Part shown: positions 27,470-34,991 of the stretch, piece after piece
Layout of the letters: each line of letters starts with the position of its first letter
Position numbering within the stretch: position 1 is the first letter of the stretch
NCBI GenBank assembly: GCA_017431515.1
Contig: JAFRKV010000009.1
Span: 1 to 63,948 of the forward strand
DNA length: 63,948 bases
Source: Lachnospiraceae bacterium
Lineage (GTDB): Bacteria; Bacillota; Clostridia; Lachnospirales; Lachnospiraceae
Direction: 5' to 3'
Made by a program: the position numbers and the translations under genes
Notes under the pieces: model-generated
What the model was told of the DNA's origin: nothing
Database searches by the model: none
What the model saw: the letters and a program-made list of their open reading frames with translations, nothing else

Positions 27470-28141
27470 ATGAAAAAACAATCACCAATCAGGCGGTATG
27501 CCGGAATCATGATCCTGATCGCTTTGATCATTGTGTTTGTCGTCTTGTGGGCGATGGGCATTCTGGATGGCGAACGGATTACGACCATTGTGAGGATCGT
27601 GTCATTTCTGCCTGTGCTGCTTGCCGGCATGATGCTGTTTCTGAGCAAAGACGACCAAAACGGGAAAAAAGTCCTTTCCGCGCTGATGTGCATCGGTGGC
27701 ACGGCGGCATTTGCCCTGGTGACGCGTCTCACTCCATTGAAGGGCATGCTGAACGGAATTTTCGGACCGGATGCGACGCTGTTGATTCCGGGTCTTGACC
27801 GGGAGGGAAGGGCGGTATCCGCGCTTCTCATCGGGATCATCTTTGGTGTTGGGCTGCTGGCGGCTACGATTCTCAGCATCGGGAAACAAAAAAAGGGAAG
27901 AAAAATGAAGCGGCGTCCGCTGGATCAGTTGATTCTGGCGCTTCTTGCGGCTGTTCTGGTGATCCTGATCGCGGTGGCGCTCTTTCTGTACCGCGGTATA
28001 CCCGTCGCGACCCTGGTCGCGCTCGTGCTTTTTATCGTGCTGAAAGCCATTCCGGCAGAAAAACTGTCTTCCAACTCAGCGACAGCAGTTGCCCTGATTT
28101 TTGCAATCTGCGCAGGCGTGATGCTGGGCGGGACCCTTTGA
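27470..28141 (+). CDS. Polytopic membrane protein of unknown function
   Basis: 223 residues with about seven hydrophobic segments, for example IMILIALIIVFVVLWAMGIL, FLPVLLAGMMLFL, LLIGIIFGVGLLAATILSIG and LILALLAAVLVILIAVALFL, split by a basic cytoplasmic loop KQKKGRKMKRRP. No family recognised. GGAGGAGAACGG precedes the ATG, and it starts 13 bases after the lipoprotein gene, so the two are likely co-transcribed. Confidence 0.7.
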   Translation: MKKQSPIRRYAGIMILIALIIVFVVLWAMGILDGERITTIVRIVSFLPVLLAGMMLFLSKDDQNGKKVLSALMCIGGTAAFALVTRLTPLKGMLNGIFGPDATLLIPGLDREGRAVSALLIGIIFGVGLLAATILSIGKQKKGRKMKRRPLDQLILALLAAVLVILIAVALFLYRGIPVATLVALVLFIVLKAIPAEKLSSNSATAVALIFAICAGVMLGGTL

Positions 28142-28157
28142 TTAAATCCTGTTTCTG

Positions 28158-28186
28158 TTGCAATCGGCCACATCCTGTATTATAGT
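28158..28186 (+). promoter_or_regulatory. Sigma-A promoter of the Na/Pi transporter gene
   Basis: TTGCAA, 17-base spacer, TATAGT, immediately downstream of the preceding stop codon. The start would be near 28193. Confidence 0.6.
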
Positions 28187-28229
28187 AGACGCGGTAATAT
28201 TAAGTGTTTATTCGGAATCGAGCATACGT

Positions 28230-30194
28230 ATGGATGCAATTGCAGTTTTTAAAATGATCGCAGGGCTGGTCGGCGGACTGGCGCTCTTTCTCTATGGTAT
28301 GAACATTATGAGCGGCGGTCTGACCAAGGCGTCAGGCGGCCAGCTCGAGCATCTTCTTGCCCGGGTGACGAAAAACAGGTGGCTTGCCTATCTGTTCGGC
28401 ATCGGCGTCACCGCGGTCGTACAGTCCTCCTCCGCATCCACAGTAATGGTGGTCGGCCTTGTAAACTCCGGCATCATGAAGCTTGCGGAAGCAGTCAATG
28501 TGATCCTCGGCGCCAATCTCGGCACCACCTTCACGGCATGGCTTCTTTCTCTGAATGCCATCAGTACGGACAATTTCTTTCTGAATCTGTTTAAGCCCAT
28601 GTCCTTCTCGCCGTTCCTGGCGTTGATTGGCATCGCGCTTCTGATGTTTACCAAATCGGATAAAAAGAAAAACCTCGGCATTATCCTGATCGGTTTTGCG
28701 GTGCTGATCTTCGGTATGGACATGATGAGTTCCGCCGTGATGCCACTTCGTTCCTCTGCGGAGTTTCAGAGTTTTCTCACGACTTTTACCAATCCGCTGG
28801 TCGGACTTCTGATCGGTGTGGTTTTCACCATGGTGATCCAGAGTTCCGCCGGTACGATTGCTGTGCTGCAGGCGTTGTCTTCCACGATCTTTATCAGTTA
28901 CGGCATGGCGCTGCCGGTTGTCATCGGCGCGGAAGTCGGTACCTGTATCACCGCGATCATTTCCTCCATCGGCGCTAATAAAAACGGGAAACGCACCGCC
29001 CTCATGCATCTGTATTTCAATATCATCAAGGCATCCACCTTTATGATCGTGTTCTATTCCCTGAATGCGGTGTTCCGGTTTGCCTTTTTACAGGATCAGG
29101 CAAGCATGGTAGGCATCGCGTTTATTCACACAGCCGTGAACCTTGTGGCGACGCCGCTCATGGTGCCTTTCTCCGGGCTGCTGGTCAAGCTTGCCCTGAA
29201 GACGATTCCGATTGATGAGAAGGAAAGGGAGCAGCAGGACGAGGAACGACGGATCGCAGCCCTCGACACCAGATTCCTTTCCACCCCGGCTTTTGCTTTG
29301 CAGCAGGCGAAGCTCGCGGCAAATGATATGGCGGATATGTCAAAGGATGCGCTGGATAAGGCCATGCATTTGTTCGAGGGCTATACGAACGAGGATGCGG
29401 AAGAGGTGGCGCGGATCGAAAACACCGTGGATCGCTACGAAGACCAACTCGGCACCTATCTTGTCCATCTCTCCAGCACGGATCTGAATCAGAGGGACAG
29501 TCACAGTCTTTCCATTATCCTGCACTGCATCACGGACTTTGAGCGGATCAGTGACCATGCGTACAATCTGATGCTGACGGCCAAGGGAATGCATGAGGAT
29601 AATAAGCACTTTTCCAGCAAAGCCCAGGAAGAACTGCGGATCTTTTCCGATGCAGTCAGGGAGATCGTGGATATGTCGGTGCGCGTCTTCCGAAATGAGG
29701 ATCTGGTCCTTGCGAAATCCGTGGAGCCGCTGGAGGAAGTGATCGATGGTCTGCATATGGAGGTGCGGCGGCGCCATATCAGGAGGCTGCGAAAAGGAAA
29801 ATGCACCATCGATCTCGGCTTTGCCTTGAATGACCTCGGCACGGACTATGAAAGAATCGCGGATCATTGCTCCAATATCGCGGTATGCCTCCTGCAGGTC
29901 AGCCAGGATGGATTTGATACCCATGAATACCTTGAGATGATCCGGCAGGAGAAGAGTGAAAGCTTCGAACAGGCTGTGGAGCATTATGAGCGCCGCTACA
30001 GTCTTCCAAGCAAGAAGGCGTCGGAGGAAGAGGAGGCTGCGCTGACGGTGCAGGAAGTGCCATCCGAAGAGACTCCGGCCAAAGAAGAGGATAAGGATCT
30101 GCTGAAAAAGGCCAAGGAAAAGGCAAAAGAAAAGAAAGAGAAAATCAAGGAAAAGACCAAAGAGAAACTGAAAGAACCCAAGAAGAAGGCATAA
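28230..30194 (+). CDS. Na+/phosphate symporter family protein with PhoU domain
   Basis: 654 residues. Two Na/Pi-cotransporter repeats: the first with GGLALFLYGMNIMSGGLTKA and VVQSSSASTVMVVGLVNSGI, the second with MVIQSSAGTIAVLQALSSTI; the QSSS/QSSA motifs are the substrate-site signature. A cytoplasmic PhoU-like helical domain follows (about 370-600), then a Lys/Glu-rich tail (KKAKEKAKEKKEKIKEKTKE). It imports phosphate, or possibly regulates phosphate flux, as shown for NptA/YjbB relatives. The start was set at MDAIAVFKMIAGL; the Shine-Dalgarno is weak. Confidence 0.88.
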   Translation: MDAIAVFKMIAGLVGGLALFLYGMNIMSGGLTKASGGQLEHLLARVTKNRWLAYLFGIGVTAVVQSSSASTVMVVGLVNSGIMKLAEAVNVILGANLGTTFTAWLLSLNAISTDNFFLNLFKPMSFSPFLALIGIALLMFTKSDKKKNLGIILIGFAVLIFGMDMMSSAVMPLRSSAEFQSFLTTFTNPLVGLLIGVVFTMVIQSSAGTIAVLQALSSTIFISYGMALPVVIGAEVGTCITAIISSIGANKNGKRTALMHLYFNIIKASTFMIVFYSLNAVFRFAFLQDQASMVGIAFIHTAVNLVATPLMVPFSGLLVKLALKTIPIDEKEREQQDEERRIAALDTRFLSTPAFALQQAKLAANDMADMSKDALDKAMHLFEGYTNEDAEEVARIENTVDRYEDQLGTYLVHLSSTDLNQRDSHSLSIILHCITDFERISDHAYNLMLTAKGMHEDNKHFSSKAQEELRIFSDAVREIVDMSVRVFRNEDLVLAKSVEPLEEVIDGLHMEVRRRHIRRLRKGKCTIDLGFALNDLGTDYERIADHCSNIAVCLLQVSQDGFDTHEYLEMIRQEKSESFEQAVEHYERRYSLPSKKASEEEEAALTVQEVPSEETPAKEEDKDLLKKAKEKAKEKKEKIKEKTKEKLKEPKKKA

Positions 30195-30207
30195 GGAAGG
30201 AAAAAGC

Positions 30208-30807
30208 ATGAAGATCGTTTGCTTGGATATGGAAGGGGTGCTTGTCCCCGAAATCTGGATTGCGTTTGCCGAAGCAAGCGGGATCCCGGAACTGAAACGC
30301 ACGACCCGGGATGAGCCGGATTATGATAAACTGATGAAATACCGACTTCAGATTCTCAGAGACCATCAACTCGGGCTCAAAGAAATCCAGGAGGTGATCG
30401 GCACCATTGATCCGCTGCCGGGGGCAAAGGCGTTTCTGGATGAGCTGCGGACTTTGACACAAGTCATTATCCTCAGTGACACCTTTACGGAGTTTGCATC
30501 GCCCCTGATCAAAAAGCTCGGTTATCCGACACTGTTCTGTAACTCCCTTGTGGTGGGGGAAGACGGCCAGATCCTGGATTATAAAATGCGGATCGCCCAA
30601 TCCAAGCTTTCCACTGTGAAGGCGCTGCAGTCCATCGGTTTTGAAACCATCGCAGCCGGAGACAGTTTTAATGATCTGGACATGATCAGAGCCGGCCGCG
30701 CAGGCTTTTTATTCCGTTCCACGGAACAGATCAAAAAGGACTTTCCGGAGATTCCGGCATATGAGGATTTTTCCGATCTCCTGAAGGCAATCAGAGAAAA
30801 CCTGTAA
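30208..30807 (+). CDS. thrH: ThrH-type phosphoserine phosphatase / homoserine phosphotransferase
   Basis: 199-residue HAD-family enzyme. It reads CLDMEGVLVPEIWIAFAEAS (nucleophile Asp7, Glu9 in place of the usual second Asp, as in ThrH), VIILSDTFTEFASPLIKKLG, and the C-terminal Mg site IAAGDSFNDLDMI. ThrH from Pseudomonas dephosphorylates phosphoserine and can transfer its phosphate to homoserine, linking serine and threonine synthesis. AAGGAAGG lies just upstream, and it follows the Na/Pi gene by 13 bases. A bidirectional-type terminator follows. Confidence 0.9.
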   Translation: MKIVCLDMEGVLVPEIWIAFAEASGIPELKRTTRDEPDYDKLMKYRLQILRDHQLGLKEIQEVIGTIDPLPGAKAFLDELRTLTQVIILSDTFTEFASPLIKKLGYPTLFCNSLVVGEDGQILDYKMRIAQSKLSTVKALQSIGFETIAAGDSFNDLDMIRAGRAGFLFRSTEQIKKDFPEIPAYEDFSDLLKAIRENL

Positions 30808-30839
30808 AACCGCAGGGTTTCACAGGCCGGACATAAATC

Positions 30840-30876
30840 CACAAAAAGGAACTCTTTCGGGAGTTCTTTTTTTGTG
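30840..30876 (+). terminator. Terminator after thrH
   Basis: GAACTC, loop TTTCGG, GAGTTC, then seven T; the flanking A and T runs extend the stem (CACAAAAA/TTTTTGTG). Confidence 0.85.
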
Positions 30877-30898
30877 CAGATTTTGTGCCTATTTTGCG

Positions 30899-30927
30899 TT
30901 GACAAAAAAAAGAATACTAGATATAGT
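30899..30927 (+). promoter_or_regulatory. nrdGD promoter P1
   Basis: TTGACA, 17-base spacer, TATAGT. Its -10 is inside the first palindrome of the probable NrdR operator. Confidence 0.65.
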
Positions 30928-30959
30928 ATTTTATGTTGACGAATATGTGATGTCACTAT
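30913..30959. promoter_or_regulatory. Probable NrdR operator (two boxes)
   Basis: Box 1 is the palindrome AATACTA-GATA-TAGTATT (30913-30930); its core ACTAGATATAGT resembles the NrdR consensus. Box 2 centres on GTGATGTCAC (30947-30956) about 30 bp away, roughly three helical turns, which is the usual arrangement for a pair of NrdR boxes. Both overlap the tandem promoters. NrdR represses ribonucleotide reductase genes when dATP is high. The nrdR gene is not in this window, and box 2 is a poor consensus match. Confidence 0.5.
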
Positions 30960-30964
30960 ATAAT
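30936..30964 (+). promoter_or_regulatory. nrdGD promoter P2
   Basis: TTGACG, 17-base spacer, TATAAT. The start would be about 30970-30972, only some 5 bases before the annotated nrdG ATG, so P2 would give a nearly leaderless mRNA. Confidence 0.65.
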
Positions 30965-30975
30965 TAATTTTAGAT

Positions 30976-31500
30976 ATGATTTTTGAGGAGTTTGGAACGG
31001 TCCGAATTGCCGGAACGCTGGCGCATTCCTCAGTAAATGGTCCGGGTGTCCGATATGTCATTTTTTTTCAGGGCTGCCCGCATCATTGCAAGGAGTGTCA
31101 GAATCCGGAGACCTGGGATCCGTCAGGCGGAGAAGAATGCTCTGTGGAGCAGGTGATCTCGGCGATGAAAGCGGTACGATATCTGGATGGCGTCACATTA
31201 TCCGGAGGAGACCCGCTGTTACAGCCTGTTGCCGCCGGGAGGATTGCGAAAGCCGCGAAGGAATCGGGTCTGACCGTATGGTGCTACACCGGATGGACGT
31301 TTGAAGCGCTGATGCAGGGGGCTGCCGGGGAAGAGGCGATCCGCTCGCTTGCGTGGATGGATGTCCTGGTGGACGGGGTCTTTCGGATCGAAGAAAAGAC
31401 AGAGGATGCGCTGTATCGGGGGAGCGCAAATCAAAGACTGATCGATTTGCCGGCAAGTCTGCCGGAACGCATAGTACATGTTGTCTCACACATCTATTAG
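30976..31500 (+). CDS. nrdG: Anaerobic ribonucleotide reductase activating protein (radical SAM)
   Basis: 174-residue radical SAM enzyme that installs the glycyl radical on NrdD. The 4Fe-4S motif is CPHHCKEC (CxxxCxxC), preceded by GPGVRYVIFFQG; SAM-contacting TLSGGDPLLQP follows. The gene precedes nrdD, the reverse of the common order. The start is uncertain: ATG is used, but the only GAGGAG lies within the first codons and no good in-frame start follows it. Confidence 0.92.
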   Translation: MIFEEFGTVRIAGTLAHSSVNGPGVRYVIFFQGCPHHCKECQNPETWDPSGGEECSVEQVISAMKAVRYLDGVTLSGGDPLLQPVAAGRIAKAAKESGLTVWCYTGWTFEALMQGAAGEEAIRSLAWMDVLVDGVFRIEEKTEDALYRGSANQRLIDLPASLPERIVHVVSHIY

Positions 31501-31512
31501 GGGGTTATGAAA

Positions 31513-34038
31513 ATGTCACTCACGAAAGTAAAGAAAAGGAACGGGTCAACTGCGCCATTTCAGGCGAGTAAGATCGAAAATGCCGTTGCGCAGGCATTTA
31601 TGGCGACCGAAGAGATCGGCACGCGGGATCTGTCTACAATGTCCCGGGCGATCGAGCTCATGGTCGAGACGTCGCTGAATGATTCCGGGGTACAGGCGCC
31701 CACCGTGGAGGAGATCCAGGACATGGTGGAAGCGACCTTGATGAAATGCGGTTACAACAAGACCGCAAAAGCCTACATTCTTTACCGCAGCCAGCACCAG
31801 AGAGTACGTGAGACAAAGACAACCCTTCTTGATTATAAAAAGCTGGTAGACGGGTACATCGGTACGGAGAAAGACTGGCGCGTGAAGGAGAATTCCACGG
31901 TGACATTGTCCGTCGGAGGCTTGATCCTTTCCAATTCCGGCGCGATCTCCGCAAACTACTGGCTGACCGAAGTCTATGACGAAGAGATTGCCGAGGCGCA
32001 TCGGCAGTGTTTCATGCATATCCATGATCTTTCCATGCTGACCGGTTACTGCGCAGGCTGGAGCCTGAAGCAGCTGATCGTAGAAGGACTCGGCGGTGTG
32101 CCGGGCCGAATCACCAGCGGTCCCGCGAAGCATCTTTCCACCCTTTGCACGCAGATGGTCAATTTTCTCGGCATCATGCAGAATGAATGGGCCGGGGCGC
32201 AGGCGTTTTCCTCGTTTGATACTTATCTGGCGCCCTTTGTGAAAGCGGATCATCTTTCCTACGGCGAAGTCAAGCAGTGCATCCAATCCTTTATCTATGG
32301 GGTGAATACGCCGTCCCGCTGGGGCACGCAGGCGCCGTTTACCAACGTTACGCTGGATTGGACGGTTCCGGAGGATATGGTCAATCTACCGGCGCTTGTG
32401 GGCGGCGTGGAACAGGATTTCACTTACGGCGACTGCAAGGCGGAGATGGATATGGTCAACAAGGCCTTTATCGAGATCATGATCGAGGGAGATGCCAACG
32501 GCCGCGGGTTCCAGTATCCGATCCCGACCTATTCCATTACAAGCGAATTCGACTGGAGCGACACGGAAAACAACCGTCTGCTCTTTGAAATGACTGCAAA
32601 ATACGGCACTCCGTATTTTTCCAACTATATCAATTCCGATATGAAGCCTTCGGATGTCCGTTCGATGTGCTGCCGCCTGCGGCTGGATCTTCGCGAGCTT
32701 CGCAAAAAGGGCGGCGGGTTCTTCGGTTCCGGCGAATCTACCGGTTCCATCGGCGTCGTGACCTTGAATCTTCCGCGGATCGCATATATTGCCCGCGATC
32801 GCAAGGAATTCTATGAGATCCTTGACAGATATATGGACATTGCGGCCAGGTCGCTGCATATCAAACGCGGCGTGGTGACGCGCCTTATGAATGAAGGGCT
32901 GTATCCGTATACCAAACGGTATCTCGGCAGTTTTGAGAATCACTTCAGCACTATTGGTCTTGTGGGCATGAATGAGGCGATCAAAAATGCGGACTGGATG
33001 GATACGGATATCACGACCGAAGGCGGACGCGCGTTTGCGCGAGAGGTATTGAACCATATGCGCGAGCGTCTCTCGGATTATCAGGAGCAGTACGGCGACC
33101 TTTATAACCTGGAGGCGACGCCGGCAGAGTCCACCACCTATCGTTTTGCAAAGCACGATACGGAGGAGTTCCCGGATATCATCACCGCTTCCGAAAACGG
33201 CGCGGCGCCGTATTACACCAACAGCACCCATCTGCCGGTGGGCTATACGGACGATATTTTTGACGCGCTGGAGATGGAGGACGAACTGCAGACACTGTAT
33301 ACGTCCGGCACGGTCTTCCATGCGTTCCTCGGAGAGCGGATCCCGAATTGGAGCAACGCCGCTTCCCTTGTCAGGAAGATTGCGGAGAATTTCAAACTTC
33401 CCTATTATACCCTTTCCCCGACCTACTCCATCTGTGAGGAGCATGGTTACATCGCAGGCGAGCATTTTGCATGCCCCTGCTGCGGGAGAGATACAGAGGT
33501 ATATTCCAGAATCACCGGTTACTATCGTCCGGTCAAGAACTGGAACGACGGAAAAGCAGCGGAGTTCCGCGCGAGAAAGACCTACGAACCGGAAGAACTT
33601 CACAGCGCGGAACAGGTCAAAAAGATTGCGGTATTGCCGGTAGACAGCGAAGACATCGAAAGAGAGACGCTGGAAAAGATCGAGCAGAAGGTCATCTTGC
33701 GCACGATCTCGCCGGAGGAATTTATGGACGAGGAGGAAACACTGGAGATTCTGGATCTGAACGAAGAGACAGCAGATAAGGAAGATCCGGAAATGATCCT
33801 GCTTTCCACAAAGACCTGCCCGAACTGCCTTGCGGCGCAGCGCATCCTGCGTGAAGGCGGGCTGGAATTCAAAGTAATGTACGCGGAAGACCCCGACGGC
33901 GCAAGTCTTGCTTCCGAGTTTCATATCACACAGGCGCCCACGCTTTTTGTGCCGGAAGGGGACGGCTACATGACGGTTTATAACCTCAGTAATATTAAAG
34001 GGTTTGTGGATCATCAGGCGGTCATGGAGAACGCGTAA
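31513..34038 (+). CDS. nrdD: Class III (anaerobic) ribonucleoside-triphosphate reductase with fused glutaredoxin-like domain
   Basis: About 841 residues. An N-terminal ATP-cone (VKKRNGSTAPFQASKIENAV) for allosteric control is followed by the large catalytic barrel. The metal/radical end holds CPCCGRDTEVYSRITGYYRP, where the Gly of RITGY is the expected glycyl-radical site, and NWNDGKAAEFRAR. The last roughly 80 residues are a separate thioredoxin-fold domain (MILLSTKTCPNCLAAQRIL with CPNC, and cis-Pro loop QAPTLFV). It makes dNTPs without oxygen; the fused redoxin suggests a thiol-dependent rather than formate-dependent subtype. Two possible ATGs lie two codons apart; the second has 8-base spacing from TTAGGGGG and is used. 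Confidence 0.93.
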   Translation: MSLTKVKKRNGSTAPFQASKIENAVAQAFMATEEIGTRDLSTMSRAIELMVETSLNDSGVQAPTVEEIQDMVEATLMKCGYNKTAKAYILYRSQHQRVRETKTTLLDYKKLVDGYIGTEKDWRVKENSTVTLSVGGLILSNSGAISANYWLTEVYDEEIAEAHRQCFMHIHDLSMLTGYCAGWSLKQLIVEGLGGVPGRITSGPAKHLSTLCTQMVNFLGIMQNEWAGAQAFSSFDTYLAPFVKADHLSYGEVKQCIQSFIYGVNTPSRWGTQAPFTNVTLDWTVPEDMVNLPALVGGVEQDFTYGDCKAEMDMVNKAFIEIMIEGDANGRGFQYPIPTYSITSEFDWSDTENNRLLFEMTAKYGTPYFSNYINSDMKPSDVRSMCCRLRLDLRELRKKGGGFFGSGESTGSIGVVTLNLPRIAYIARDRKEFYEILDRYMDIAARSLHIKRGVVTRLMNEGLYPYTKRYLGSFENHFSTIGLVGMNEAIKNADWMDTDITTEGGRAFAREVLNHMRERLSDYQEQYGDLYNLEATPAESTTYRFAKHDTEEFPDIITASENGAAPYYTNSTHLPVGYTDDIFDALEMEDELQTLYTSGTVFHAFLGERIPNWSNAASLVRKIAENFKLPYYTLSPTYSICEEHGYIAGEHFACPCCGRDTEVYSRITGYYRPVKNWNDGKAAEFRARKTYEPEELHSAEQVKKIAVLPVDSEDIERETLEKIEQKVILRTISPEEFMDEEETLEILDLNEETADKEDPEMILLSTKTCPNCLAAQRILREGGLEFKVMYAEDPDGASLASEFHITQAPTLFVPEGDGYMTVYNLSNIKGFVDHQAVMENA

Positions 34039-34063
34039 ACTCCGGACGCCAAAAGCGTGAGTT

Positions 34064-34936
34064 ATGAAAAAAAGAATCAACAAGATCCGTCTCAGGGATG
34101 CTCTCTTGATTTTTCTCGGGAGCACCCTGATGGCGTTTGCGGTAAAATATATCTTTGATCCGGCAGGGCTTGTAACGGGCGGCGTGTCGGGTCTTGCGAT
34201 TGTCATAAAGGATCTCTCTGCGCGGTTTTGGCAGTTTGAGATCCCACTCTGGGTCAGCAACGTGGTCTTAAACGTGCCGATCTTTCTTTTTGCAATCAAA
34301 ACCGACGGCATCCGAAGCGTTCTCCGGACAGGCTTGGCCTGGGTGATCATGTCGGCGGAGCTTGCGGTCTTTCCGGAATACAACTTCCTGCCGGATAATC
34401 TCCTTCTGGTTTCCCTCTATGGCGGTGTCTGTTTTGGCGTCGCGACGGGGATTCTCCTTTCGGCCCGCGCCACCAGCGGCGGTACGGATATGCTGGGCAA
34501 TTCCCTGCATAAATACTTCCGCCAATACAGCATGGGACGGATCATCCAGGTTCTGGACGGTCTGATCGTGGTGCTCGGCGCCGTGGTTTTTGACATTGAG
34601 CGGACGTTGTTTGCCATCATTTCCGTTTACATGATGGGCAGGCTCACGGATAAGGTGCTGGATTTCGGAAAACGGGCCAAGATGGCGTTTATTATTTCCG
34701 ATCGAAATGAAGAAATCGCGCATGTGATCATGACGGAGCTGGATCGCGGCGTGACGGCCCTTCACGGAAAAGGGATGTATCGCGGAGAAGAACGGGATAT
34801 TCTCTTTTGCATTTGCAGCAAACGTGATATAGTGGATATCAAGCAAATTGTAAAGGAATATGACAAAAAAGCGTTCTTCATCATCGGAGGCGCGAGTGAA
34901 GTTCTGGGCGAAGGCTTTATAGAAAACTGGACCTAG
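34064..34936 (+). CDS. YitT family membrane protein (DUF2179)
   Basis: 290 residues. An N-terminal membrane part of about five helices carries the family pattern FLGSTLMAFAVKYIFDPAGL followed by VTGGVSGLAIVIKD, and ARATSGGTDMLGNSLHKYF. A cytoplasmic C-terminal domain (about 200-285) includes HVIMTELDRGVTALHGKGMY, typical of DUF2179. Substrate unknown for the family. It follows nrdD by 25 bases and ends in a strong terminator. Confidence 0.88.
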   Translation: MKKRINKIRLRDALLIFLGSTLMAFAVKYIFDPAGLVTGGVSGLAIVIKDLSARFWQFEIPLWVSNVVLNVPIFLFAIKTDGIRSVLRTGLAWVIMSAELAVFPEYNFLPDNLLLVSLYGGVCFGVATGILLSARATSGGTDMLGNSLHKYFRQYSMGRIIQVLDGLIVVLGAVVFDIERTLFAIISVYMMGRLTDKVLDFGKRAKMAFIISDRNEEIAHVIMTELDRGVTALHGKGMYRGEERDILFCICSKRDIVDIKQIVKEYDKKAFFIIGGASEVLGEGFIENWT

Positions 34937-34943
34937 TTAGGGC

Positions 34944-34966
34944 GCCCCCTGCGGGGGGCTTTTTTT
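34944..34966 (+). terminator. Terminator after the YitT gene
   Basis: GCCCCC, loop TGCG, GGGGGC, seven T. It ends 13 bases before the Shine-Dalgarno of the next gene, leaving no room for a promoter between them. Confidence 0.85.
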
Positions 34967-34991
34967 CACTTTTCTTTTGGAGGAGAGTAAC

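Noticed and set aside
30095-30190. Lys/Glu codon repeat at the end of the Na/Pi transporter gene
   Set aside because: Low-complexity charged tail within the reading frame; not a separate repeat element.
32386-34383. 665-codon open frame on the minus strand opposite nrdD
   Set aside because: Antisense shadow of nrdD and of the YitT gene start; no recognisable motif and basic, Arg/His-rich composition typical of shadow frames.
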